DNA from: Gentiana macrophylla
Lineage: Eukaryota > Streptophyta > Magnoliopsida > Gentianales > Gentianaceae
Reading direction: 5' to 3'
NCBI GenBank assembly: GCA_026214975.1
Contig: CM047815.1
Location: forward strand, 75,359,299-75,423,298
DNA: 64,000 nt
The notes beneath the pieces were generated by a model. It was not told the DNA's origin. It saw only the letters and a program-made list of their open reading frames with translations, and did no database searches. Position 1 is the stretch's first letter. Each line of letters opens with the position of its first letter. This document shows positions 26,400-36,965 of this stretch, one piece after another. The position numbers and the translations under genes are program-made.

Positions 26400-29300
26400 T
26401 TTAGTCATAATATTAGCCAACTGATTTTCACTTCTGCAATTTAGCAACTCAATGATCCCTTCCTCACATAGATCCCAAGAAAGTGATACTTCACATCTAT
26501 GTGCTTGCTTCTGTTGTGCAAGACTGGATTCTTGGATAACTTAATAGTGGAATTGTTATCACAAGATAGATCGCTTCCAAATCATTGAACTACTCCCGTA
26601 ACTTCCACCATTCTTCTTAACTGCATCGCTTGACACGAGCAAGGTGTCACATACAAACTCGCTCATTGTTGACAGAGTGACTATTGGTTGCTTCTTTGAT
26701 GACCAGCTGATAGCACTTGTTCCATGCATAAACACAAAACCAGAAGTACTCTTCCTGTCATCAGCATCTCCTGCATAATCACTGTCTGAATATCCAGTCA
26801 GCTAAGCCTTCCCTGCTGAACCATACTTGATGCCAAGATTGATGGTTTCATTTAGGTATCTTAGGATCCTCTTCACATAGTTTAAGTGATCCGCCGATGG
26901 TGACTCCATGTATCTCTTGCACACTTACAAAGATACATGGTGTCTAATCTTGTTGTTTACAATATAGAAGGCACCCTATCATCTGTATATATAGGGTGGG
27001 ATTCACCTTACCACCTGTCCCTTCCTTGCCGAGTTTCACAGGGTGTGAGTGTTGGGTTGCTGTCCTTCATTCCAAACTCGCCGAGTATTTCGGGCCACAT
27101 ACTTCTTTTGAGAAACATATATCCTCGATTCACCAATAACCTTAATGCCTAAGAAATATTGCATTAGTCCCATGTCCATGTATGCTAAATTTGGTCTTCA
27201 TTGCCTCTTTGATCTCTCATTATCATATTGAGTTCACTGTTGATAAAGATAAGATCACCCACATACAAACAAGCAATCGTAATCCTTCCTGGTCCGTTAA
27301 CTTTCACATACAAGGTAGGTTCATATGGGCACCTTGTGAAACTCGCGCTTCACAAAATAAGAATCAATACAACTGCATCAAGCCCTCGGGGCTTTCTTTA
27401 AGGCCCATATAAGGCTTTGTTAAGCCTATACACTTTGTTTTCTGCTTCATTCTTCACAAAGCCCTGTGGCTGATCCACATATACTTCTTCTTGTAGCTGT
27501 CCATTAAAAAATGTTGATTTTGCATCCATTTGATGTACTTTCCAATGATTTTGAGCTGCCAAAGATAACACTAGTCTGATAGTTTCCATCCTTGCTACTG
27601 GGGCAAACACTTCATTGTAGTCAAACCCATACTCTTGTTTGTAACCTTTGGCCACTAGTCTTGCCTTATACTTGCTCACTTTGCCATCTTCATTCAGCTT
27701 TGTCTTGTAGATCCACTTGACACCAATAGTTTTGTGTCCTTTTGGTAGATCTGTGAGGTTCCAAGTCTGATTTCTTTCAATAACCATGATTTCTTCATCC
27801 ATAGCATTCTTCCATTTGTTGTCTTTTGATGCCTCCTCATACGTGATTGGGTCATCACTAGCAAATAAAGCATAATAGGTAGTCTCCTCTCCTTGTGGTA
27901 AACCTGATACTTCAAAATATGTCATCCAGCCTGGCCTTTTCTTAGTTCTTTGAGGTCTCACACAAACCTCACCGCCATTTTGTGACTTGAGTCTGCTGAG
28001 TCTTGAGTCTACTGGTACCGAGTATGCCGGTACTGAGTCTGCTGGTACTGAGTCTGCTGATCATGAGTCTGCTGACCCTCAGCTGGTTCTTCATATATCA
28101 GATTCTGAATTGGATGGAACTGTGCATTGTTTGCTTCCCAATTCCAAGTGTTCAGCTCATCAAACACCACATCTCTGCTGATCACTATCCTCTTGGTTAT
28201 AGGATTAAACAACTTAAATGCTTTGGACTTTTCAATGATCCCCAAGAAAACACATTGCTCTCCTTTATCACTCAATTTCTTCCTGTTTGCATCTGGAATA
28301 TGAGCATAAGCAATGCATCCAAAAATCTTAAAATGACTTACAGATGGTTTGATTGAGCTTTATGCTTCTTTTGGTGTCATGTTTTGAACAGAAAAAGTTG
28401 GACATCTGTTCAAAATATGCACACTCCAACTTACACCTTCAAGCTAGAACCTTTTGGTACATTTCCATAAAGCCAAGATGCTTCTTACCACATTCTGTAA
28501 TAGTCCTATTCTTCCTCTCTCGATACAACATTTTTCTCGTGGTGTATAGGTCATTACAATTCCTTCTCGATTCCATTATCGGTACAAAATTCTTCAACTC
28601 ACTGAGCTAAATTCTCCTCCTCTCTCTGCTCTCGGACACTTGATATTTTGACCTGCCTCTTTTCTCTTAGCAATTTGAAGTTCTTGAATGCATTCAAGGC
28701 TTCGATTTTTCTTGCAAGAATACAACCCAAGTTTTTCTGGAAAAATCATCAGTAAATGAATGAAGTACCTCTTACCTCCATTAGATGATGGATTGATTAG
28801 GCCACACAAGTCAGAATGGATGAGTTCCAACACTTGTTTTGCCCTCCAAGATTTTCCTTTTGGGAACGGATGCCTACGTTGCTTTCTTTAGTGCATTCCT
28901 CACATACTTGTTGAGGAGTCGATCTCTGTGGAAGCTCTTTAACCATTTTTTTTTCTCTCAATAAGAGTTTTCAAACCACCAAAATTGAGATGTCCATATC
29001 TCAGAATTCCATAACCAAGATGCATCTTTCAATTCTGCCATAAGAAATGCTTGTGGCTCCTTAATTTCCAAAGGAAACAATGCATGGCATTCATAGAACT
29101 TTAGCTATGATTTCCTGCTTGAAACCTTGATTTCACACTCCTTATTCTTCGTAATAATTTCATATCCCTTTTCTTGTAATCATTCCCAACACTTAGCAGA
29201 TTGCACTTCGATCACTAGAGATGGTTTCGTATGTCCCATTCTTGGATCCGATGCATATGTTTCCTTTCCTTAACACTAATTGAGGAGTTATCTCCAAACT

Positions 29301-29430
29301 TCACTTTTGAATGGTAGGATTCATCCAAATACGAGTATGATGCTTTATTACCACACATATGATTAGAGCATCCTGTATCAACATACCATACTGGGGTCCG
29401 ATGTCTCGCTTCATGTTGTGTTATCATCGC
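26400..29430 (-). pseudogene. Copia pol remnant (PR-IN-RT-RH)
   Basis: Minus strand, in order. Protease WYVDTGCSNHM near 29390. Integrase LELIHSDLCG near 28820 and RGGEFSS near 28610. Integrase C-terminus with CVFLGIIEKSKAFKLF near 28240. RT from 27961: WKNAMDEEI, WIYKTKLNEDGK, YKARLVAKGY, ALYGP at 27400. RT catalytic box YVGD near 27260. RNase H with YSDSDYAGD and TSGFVFM near 26760. The longest open piece is 187 residues (27961-27398). Many stops and frameshifts. The catalytic box reads YVGD instead of YVDD, a loss-of-function change. Confidence 0.9.
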
Positions 29431-29439
29431 ATGGTCTCA

Positions 29440-30062
29440 TCATCCTGCTTGTCAAAGAAAATGAGAACTCACGAGTAACCTTCTCCTTGTCTCACGGCGG
29501 GTTTGGTGTAGCACTCGACCGGTAGTGTCCAAATTTGTGACACCTAAAGCATCCAACATTTTTTTTGTTTGCAGTACCTCTACCCTCTCCATTCTTGGAT
29601 GACTGAGAGTTGTCTCTGTTGTCAAAATCTCTGGATGTTCTCCCTCCACCTCTTCATTTGCCTCTACCCCTGCCTCTATAATTTCTATTAGAGGCAGTGG
29701 TCTTCAAGGCCTGCTCTTCATTTGATGCTGTCGACCTCTCTTCATCTTCTGTTCATGAATTTGCAAAGGGCTTTGCAATTCACCAAGAGACAATGCATCA
29801 ATGTCTTTGGATTCCTTAATGGAACACACCACATAATCAAATCTTGAGGTTTGAGACCTCAAAATCTTCTCCACAACTGCTACATCCTTCATCTTCTATT
29901 GCAGATTTCCATGGTTCTGGCACAATAAGTTGAGACAGATTCACCCTCCTTCATTTGTAGGGTTTCAAAGTCTCTTCTTAAGGCCTGTAGTTGTGATCTC
30001 TTCACTCTGGCATTTCCTTGGTACTTCCTCTTCATTGAATCCCAGATATCCTTTGATGACTC
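29440..30062 (-). pseudogene. Copia gag remnant, 3' part
   Basis: Minus strand: SSKDIWDSMKRKYQGN (30060-30010), LQALRRDFETLQMKEGE, then KILRSQTSRFDYVVCSIKES and a zinc knuckle CFRCHKFGHY near 29540. Frameshifts occur between pieces. The upstream gag half is at 31854-32130, separated by the nested LTR. Confidence 0.88.
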
Positions 30063-31853
30063 TGTTAGATGTAATATCGTTGGATCAATCAAAGATTGAC
30101 CCGACACGCTAGCCGAATGCATCGATCTGATCTAAACGAAACAAAGAACATAAATTAAAGATCAAACTACAAGAGGGTTTGGATTTTACCTTTTATGGTG
30201 CTTAACTCCAAGATCAAAAGTAGTATCCATGCAAGTTGAGAAGCCACACCTTCCAACGTGTATCTCCCAAAGAACACCAGTGTGGATGGTGTTTCCCGCC
30301 GCGACCTCCTTGATATGCTACCTAGAAAACCCGAAGTTTTCTAAACTCGAACCCAAAGAACTATAGCCGAAAATTCCAAGCTATATTCTTATGAAATAGG
30401 CGTGATGTATGTGATGATCAAAAGGTTTGGGAGAACTCTCTTTATATAGTAGAGTAATCATTGACCTCCAAGGATTTAATAATTAATACAAAATCAATTA
30501 TAATAATCCTCTTTCCTTAAAAAGATAAATCTAAAATATTCATAAAATTAATTAGGATATACAAAAGATTTTCCTTTCCTTTAATTATTTAACACATAAA
30601 TAATTTAATCACATGTCTTATTATTTATTGAGAAAACAAATTTCACAATAATAAATAATGTAATTTTCGGCCAAGACTTGGGTAAAACCCTAGTCCACAC
30701 GAAAATTCCACACTTGGGCCGAGTCCACGAAAAAAATGTATTTTTCATGTATTTAATTATCTAGTCCAACTAAACAATTAATCCACACATCAAATTAAAC
30801 AGTCCAATCCAACTATTTAATTATAATCGAGGTGAAACAACGAGAAAACTATTTATGCTATTTGGGGAGCCACGTCGGGGACCATGGACCTATATTCAGT
30901 AGCTACAATAAATCGAACAAAATTATTCATCGATGTAATAATTATATCCAACCTATTAATTCCGGGATTACACCACCATAAATCGAAAACTCGAACTCTA
31001 TCGAATATAGATAACTTACACTCAATTTATGAGTTGAAAGCGTCCACTAATATAATCATTACATACGGATAAATCCTCCATAGATCGCTCGCTTTGATTC
31101 GGGATATTTCCGTAAACCCTTCTCGAAACATATTATCCTTATTTACCATTAACCCATAAGTGATCAATTAGTTCATAACCAATATAATATGAACTCGGCC
31201 GATCGATCGCTTTCTAGGGTTAACAAATAAGTGAATCGCCTCTGCCTACTTCCCGAGGAAGGAATGGATTCCATATCTGTGATAACACAGACTACTCACT
31301 CATTCTAGAATAGAGCCAACGAGAAGTGTTGGACCACATACTACGAGTGATCCTTACTAACACATCAAACTTTACCCTAGTCTAAGCAGTTGTCTGTGAT
31401 CACCTCAGGATTGAGATTAATCCATATATGATCATCTTGTGATTCGATGAGACTTCTCGATTACGGAATTATATCGAGAACTCAAATCAAATCGGTCCAA
31501 ATTTCTATATGATTATCATCATATATAAATGCCCCATTAGTACTCTAATACCGACAATCCGATAAGATCACACACCTAAAGTGTTCTCAAGCGCATTATT
31601 AGCAAATTAATCTGTAGACCCGTACTCAGATTAATAAATGCTACTGACTAAGTTAATTTTAAGTATATTTCACAAACTCAATCCTCGTGTGTATAGCCAT
31701 ACACTGAGTTATGTGATTACATAATCAATATACTTACGGTTTTCTGCAGTGTATTAATATTGACAATAAATGCGAATAAATAAGATGAAATAAATTCTGT
31801 CATTTATTTAAATAAAACAATTACAAATTGTCTTTCGGGCATAAAACCTAACA
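30063..31853 (-). mobile_element. Solo LTR nested in copia gag (TSD GACTC)
   Basis: 1791 bp, TGTTAGATG ... ACCTAACA, flanked by GACTC at 30058-30062 and 31854-31858. Removing it rejoins the gag reading frame from LSKD into SSKDIWDSM. On the minus strand it begins TGTTAGGTTTTATGCC, a start I recognise from widespread eudicot copia LTRs, hence the orientation. No internal domain is present, so it is a solo LTR. Fragments of the same family lie at 2690-2869 and 4342-4675. Confidence 0.9.
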
Positions 31854-32155
31854 GACTCCTTGCTGAGAATGGTCTCCAAGATGACTCTATCTATTGCTTG
31901 AAACAGATAGTTCTTGCCTTTCAGATCTTTGAGTTTCTGCTCTCAAAATCTGCTCTCCGAGCCTCAGTTGGGGTTGGATTGCCTGCTGGTTCAACCACTC
32001 CTTGCTCAACGATGGTCCAGTACTCCTTAAAACGCATGAAGTTCTCCATCAACATGCTCCAGTTGATCATAATCTCATCCCATCAAACCTTGGGATGGAA
32101 GCTCAACAAAATTTGTTTCGGCCATGGATCTTTCTCCAACTGCTGTTGAGAATAT
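31854..32155 (-). pseudogene. Copia gag remnant, 5' part
   Basis: Minus-strand readings MENFMRFKEYWTIVEQGV and LKDLKGKNYLFQAIDRVI, the start of copia gag, with two or more frameshifts. It ends at the GACTC target site of the nested LTR. Confidence 0.8.
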
Positions 32156-32168
32156 GGCTCTGATACCA
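32156..32168 (-). other. Copia primer-binding site
   Basis: Minus strand TGGTATCAGAGCC, an exact initiator Met-tRNA complement, one base inside the 5' LTR. It fixes the orientation of the element. Confidence 0.95.
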
Positions 32169-32169
32169 C

Positions 32170-32408
32170 TGATAACTTTTTATGAAAGAGATAGTTTTTG
32201 GAAAAACTTGATAATTTCATTAATAGAACAAGCATATATATACAAGTAGTAGAAAACTAACCACTAAGCAAGTTCCCAAAAAATAGGAAACATGGGATCA
32301 TGATTTTAACCAACAACTACTCTAATAATGGAAAATCATGCGAAAAATTAACATTGCGACATAGCCTTAGGTAATAAAACTTAATTAATTTACATAATCT
32401 TCTAAACA
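32170..32408 (-). repeat. 5' LTR of the copia element
   Basis: 239 bp, paired with 26065-26309. Followed outside by the ATAAG duplication. Confidence 0.92.
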
Positions 32409-32413
32409 ATAAG

Positions 32414-32835
32414 TAGAAAAAAATAAATATATGCACTCCAACCAAATGTTCAATCAACTTAGATGACAATTGTTAAAATTTAATGAGATTTTACTGCAGA
32501 ACAGTTATAACAATGATTATACTAGCCGTTTAAAATAGAAAAAAAAAAATAAAACAATGATTATATAGATCTCACGTGCGTACGTAACCATCATTTTGTA
32601 CAGCATACATACACACATGTTCTTGTCGGTCACTACGGTTGCTGTTTGTTGATGATGGTGTTTGGTTTTCGTTCCGGTTGTGGACGTACGTGATATGACG
32701 GATCCTACGAAGGCATTCATAACCGTGATAATCGATGTTTTCACACAGAAAATGCCAACATTATATAATCAGATGAAAAACAAAGAAAGTTTGAGTTGAT
32801 GATGTCAGCTTGAAAAGTTGTGTATATTCCATCTC
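32414..32835. other. Intergenic between copia and CRK pseudogene
   Basis: No gene seen. This is the 3' flank of the CRK2-like gene and may hold its old polyadenylation region. Confidence 0.5.
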
Positions 32836-35800
32836 TCATCTGGGCTCAATCCAACTATCTGTTAGTTCATTCCCTGATGATTGAGTATTAGAATCTGATT
32901 GTAAATAAGGACTGTTGTTGATCCTCTGTTTTTGTAAACTAATTTCAAACTGCTCAAATTCAGAAACGGTGGTTGCGTTGGCTGAGGAATCTCATCTTGA
33001 TCCATTAGCATTTTCACAACCTGTGACATCCGTGGCCGTGTTTCAGGTGAGGCCTGTACACAAAGAAGACCTATTTGAAGTACCCTTGTTGCCTCCTCTT
33101 CTGAGAACTTACCCTGTAACGATTGATCCACTACTTCACACAATCTTGGTGTTCCGTATAGATTCCATAACTGTACCGTGAAATCAATCGAACAAAATAT
33201 GTAGTCAGTCTAACAATCTGATGCAGACCTGCAAGGGGGAAACATGAACAATATGTCTAGACGTTTTTGAGAGTACCTTTTGCAAGATAGAATATGAATT
33301 CTGGTTCATAGCATTGTTTCTCTTCCCAGTAACTACTTCGATGACAAGAACTCCATAACTATAAACATCTGCTTTCTCGGTTAATACCCCACGAACCACA
33401 TATTCCGGGGCCATGTAACCCCTGCAAAACGCGTACTTGTTTTCTATTTATTTGAGACAGACAATGCAACAAAAAAACAGACATTTTGAAGGGAAATGCA
33501 TATAAAAAGGCGAGAAACAATGGAATAACTTACAGTGTGCCAGCAATAGCAGTACTGACATGAGTCTTGTCCTCTGGAAATAGTCTAGCAAGACCAAAAT
33601 CAGCTATTTTCGAGTAAAATCCTCATCTAGTAGAACGTTACTCAGTTTTATATCTCTATGTATGATCCTCAAGCTCGATTCTTCATGAAGAAACGACAAT
33701 CCCTCAGCCGTGCCCAGAATGATTTTGTATCTATCCTCCCATTTTAGTGGTTGAAAATTTTTCTTATCTAAACACAAACACGTGAGATTAAAGTCAGTAT
33801 AGAGCTCGAAAAGTTTAAAGAAACGGAATTCCGACGTGCAAAGAAAGAAGTTATGAACACGAGAACATACGAGACATGTGATCATGAAGGCTCTGATTTG
33901 AAACATAGTCATACACGAGGAGGCTTTCCGGTCCTGTAATGCTACAACCCAACAACTTCACTAAATTCTTGTGATCGATGCCGCTTATCAGGTTGACTTC
34001 GTTAAAGAAATGCTCCACCCACTGTGTAGAGTTAAAGAATAGCCTCTTTATGGCTACAGCCTGACCATTTGGTAAAATCCCCTATTTGGCACCAAGATAT
34101 CCAGTTAGCGACTAGAATATAATTCAAAAGAGGGTCGTACAGAGGAATGGTAATTATGATAAAAGCAATGAATGCAGTTTTGGTAAATCAACACGAAAGA
34201 ATTCATAAAACAACAGACTTTGCAATGCTGCTGCATAAACTGTACTAGGGCAGCAAAGTGATCACTTGAAGGAGAATAAGTTTACCTTGAATACAGAACC
34301 AGATGCTCCTTCACCCAGCTTATTTGATTTGTTGAAGTAATTTGTAGCCTTTTCAAGAGTTTCATACTAAAAGTTCAGCTTTGACTTATTAACTGTCTGA
34401 AGAAGTGTCCCTAGTTGTTTCCTTGCTACATTATGAAAACAGTTAGAAAACACAAAATTCAAAGAACCGAGCAGTTCAAGCGTATTTGATATAGATATTC
34501 TAGACATTAGCAGTAGTACCTCTTCTCTGTTTTAAAACCCTCTTCCTGGCAAAGAACGAAGCCACCACCACAATCAACAAAAGGGCAACAGCAGAAATGG
34601 TTGTAGCCAGAATAATTTCCAAACGCCGAGATTTCCCTATAAACAAATACGAATGTACAACTACCTCATTTCATGAAAAACATCAGCCAAAAAACAGAAT
34701 ACAGAAAAGCATTTATCAAACAAGTGACATGACATTTGCCTCCTTAAAGTGCCTTAAGCTTCAGGTTCATTAAAGGTACTAGGGAATATCAATGAGAAAG
34801 AAGTTCCAACCAGTAAATTTCACTGTATTCCTACCACTATTCGAGTCTCCCCAACTAATTAATCTCACTCATAGTCATATTTCATTGAATTTCTACCATT
34901 CTCTCATAATGGATGCATATCTATTGCTGATTGCTACCTTAAAGCTACTTTATATTGATAGGCGTAACTCAACAGCTACGGTTCAGACATCGTCAAGCTG
35001 ATATATTGTCCCATGAAGTGTGGCCTTTAGCACAATTTATAGTAGTATTTGGTAATCTAATTGTTCAACATTAGTTTCAAACTAAAGCAAAATATAAATG
35101 CTCAAAAATTAGAGATCTTTATACTTTACAAAATGTGTCCAGAAAGGCCCAAATCAATAAAAGAAAGCAATTACTAACCTCTAGTACTAGCAGTGGAATT
35201 GCTATTAGAACTATTGAAATAGAACCTCTGGGTAGAATATCTTATATAACACCCAGCATTCAACACCCTCCCTTCAGCTTTAGGAGAACAAGAACCAATC
35301 TTTGAAGCAGAATCAGCCAAACAAGAATCACAACCTTTCTTACTAACAGTTTCCCAGCATTGAGCCAACCCAAAAACAGTCAAATTCCCTCTACTCACAT
35401 TTCCTACAGAAAACCCACCATTTTTAACCCCTCCAGACCTTAAACTCCTCACCAGTTCTCCAACATTCTCCCCAAACAAGCTCTTATTCCCGCCAGAATC
35501 ATTCTTCCCACAAACAGTCCTATCAAATGCATCCAAACTATCATTAAAGAACATGTAATCATCATACCTCAAATAACACCCATCATAAAAAAGTCTACCA
35601 CCTTTAATCATTCTCTGAAAAGGGAGACACCTAAGAATTTGTGTTTTGCACTGTGCAAAGCAAAGGTTGCAATCTGTTTGTGATAAATCTTTCATACACT
35701 GCCCAAAAGCATACACTGTGTTGTTGCCTGTTCCATTGATTACTGCTCCAAAGCCTTGTCTTGAAATAATGGGGCTTATAGAATCCATGGCAGCTAAAAA

Positions 35801-35959
35801 AGAGGCCACGTAAACTTGGCGGTCGGATAGTAAGGCTGAGCGGTTGGTGCACATTAGACCTGCCTCTGTTGCTCTTGGATCAGCAACTGATTGCTTTATG
35901 CTGAGAGCTAATAATAAAGATAATAACAACATAAATGGAACTGAAACTGGAGAAGCCAT
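32836..35959 (-). pseudogene. CRK2-like receptor kinase pseudogene, 7 exons
   Basis: Exons with consensus splice sites on the minus strand: 35959-35179, 34636-34520, 34425-34286, 34081-33871, 33767-33534, 33421-33277, 33170-32836. Product order: signal peptide, two DUF26 domains, membrane helix in exon 2, glycine loop GEGASGSVFK, VAIKRL lysine, HRDIK (exon 5), DFGLAR, APE motif MAPEYVVRG (exon 6), C-terminal ...ELTDSWIEPR. It lines up along its length with Arabidopsis CRK2, a kinase of immune and stress signalling (from memory). Lesions: an in-frame TAG at 34369-34367 where relatives have Ser (NF*YETLEKAT), a one-base loss near 33610 before IADFG, and a frame change in the last exon near 32920. 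Reading phase is otherwise kept across the introns I checked, so the decay is young. Confidence 0.9.
35174..35959 (-). CDS. Intact DUF26 ectodomain exon (261 codons)
   Basis: The first exon of the CRK2-like pseudogene is fully open from ATG at 35959. It encodes a hydrophobic signal-like start (MLLLSLLLALS) and DPRATEAG, then two DUF26 domains with C-X8-C-X2-C motifs (CMKDLSQTDCNLC and CWETVSKKGCDSC) and many N-glycosylation sequons. If intron 1 is retained, a stop (TAG, 35176-35174) comes two bases into the intron, giving a secreted two-DUF26 protein of the CRRSP type. Whether it is made is unknown; the exon may simply not have been hit yet. Confidence 0.55.
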   Translation of the reverse strand: MASPVSVPFMLLLSLLLALSIKQSVADPRATEAGLMCTNRSALLSDRQVYVASFLAAMDSISPIISRQGFGAVINGTGNNTVYAFGQCMKDLSQTDCNLCFAQCKTQILRCLPFQRMIKGGRLFYDGCYLRYDDYMFFNDSLDAFDRTVCGKNDSGGNKSLFGENVGELVRSLRSGGVKNGGFSVGNVSRGNLTVFGLAQCWETVSKKGCDSCLADSASKIGSCSPKAEGRVLNAGCYIRYSTQRFYFNSSNSNSTASTRG

Positions 35960-36595
35960 AGCTGTGGATGTTTTCGCCCTCAGAAAACAAATTTCTTGAC
36001 AGACGGGTTGGCAAAATATTTTATGAATTCGATTATTATGTAGAAAACGGCTGGTAAATCATAAGAAATTGTTTGAAGAACTGGAAGTACAAGTTCGTTA
36101 GGAAAATTTAAAGCGTGTGCAATGAAAATACTTCATACTTCAAAGTTGAAAGGCAAATTTACTGCTGGGGTCTTCAGATACGAGTGATGATAATCTTGCG
36201 TCATTTTAAGTGGCTAAAGACATGATTTTTAAGAAAAAAGACAAGATTTGAGTTAGGTAAATTAGTGTATAATAATGACTAAAAAAAACAAAAGGAAGAC
36301 TATTCTGTTTTTTTAGTATACACCGAAGACCTTTCTCTCGCTCCTTGTCGCTGTACAACTACTGTATTAGCATAAGCTGCAGTCTTCGAAAGAACAATGA
36401 TGATGCAAGAGCATATCCAACGGCCAAAGTGTTGCGGCTGTCTTAGCAAGTTTGTTTTCACAACAATAAAAAGGAATTGAATAGTATTGGATGTGTTCAT
36501 TTTATAGAAAATTAAGGATTAGGATACTTTATACATTTTTTTTATTAACAATTCAAGTTAACATTTTTTATCGGTTGAAAGACATAATTAAAATT
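35960..36595. other. Upstream region of the CRK2-like pseudogene
   Basis: No gene seen. It would include the old promoter of the minus-strand CRK, but I cannot point to a convincing TATA box. Confidence 0.4.
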
Positions 36596-36960
36596 GGTGG
36601 GTTCTTTTGACACATCCTTTTTTACTAGTGTCACTGATGTTGGTGTTCAACAACGAACACCAGTGGTAGTCACTAACACTGACGTTGGTGTTCAACAACG
36701 ACACTGACGTTGGTATTCAACAACGAACACCAATTGAAAGTCAGTGGACTGATATTTCTAAGTTGTGACACTTTTATAAAGGAAACGTCGGTGCCACTAG
36801 TGTTCATTGTTGAACACCAGGTGTTCAACAACGAACATCAGTGGCACCGACGTTCCCTTTATAAAAAACCAGACGTCGAAATAATTTTTTGTGGTGCCGG
36901 GAGCAATGTGGTGCCGAAAGTAATTAGGGGTGTGCCGAACTGCCGATAGAACCCCCTTAA
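36596..36960. mobile_element. Foldback/MITE-like element
   Basis: Built from repeats of GGTGTTCAACAACGAACACC, itself an inverted repeat, present about four times in whole or part (36640-36835). The ends show weak inverted similarity (GGTGGGTTCT near 36597 and AGAACCCCC near 36948). It includes the long hairpin at 36773-36865. I cannot assign a superfamily or a target duplication. Confidence 0.45.
36773..36865. repeat. 93-nt near-perfect hairpin
   Basis: Arms of 46 nt (36773-36818 and 36820-36865) around a single A. The outer bases TTTATAAAGG pair with CCTTTATAAA, and the inner GAACACC pairs with GGTGTTC. About three or four mismatches in all. Confidence 0.9.
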
Positions 36961-36965
36961 AATTA

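Larger units (their letters stand above)
26065..32408 (-). mobile_element. Complete but inactive Ty1/copia element (TSD ATAAG)
   Basis: Two LTRs (245 and 239 bp) with TG/CA ends, a perfect primer-binding site inside the right LTR, and ATAAG on both outer sides (26060-26064, 32409-32413). On the minus strand gag, protease, integrase, RT and RNase H follow in canonical copia order. Without the nested 1.79-kb LTR the element is about 4.55 kb, a normal copia length. All genes carry stops or frameshifts, so it cannot move by itself. Confidence 0.95.
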
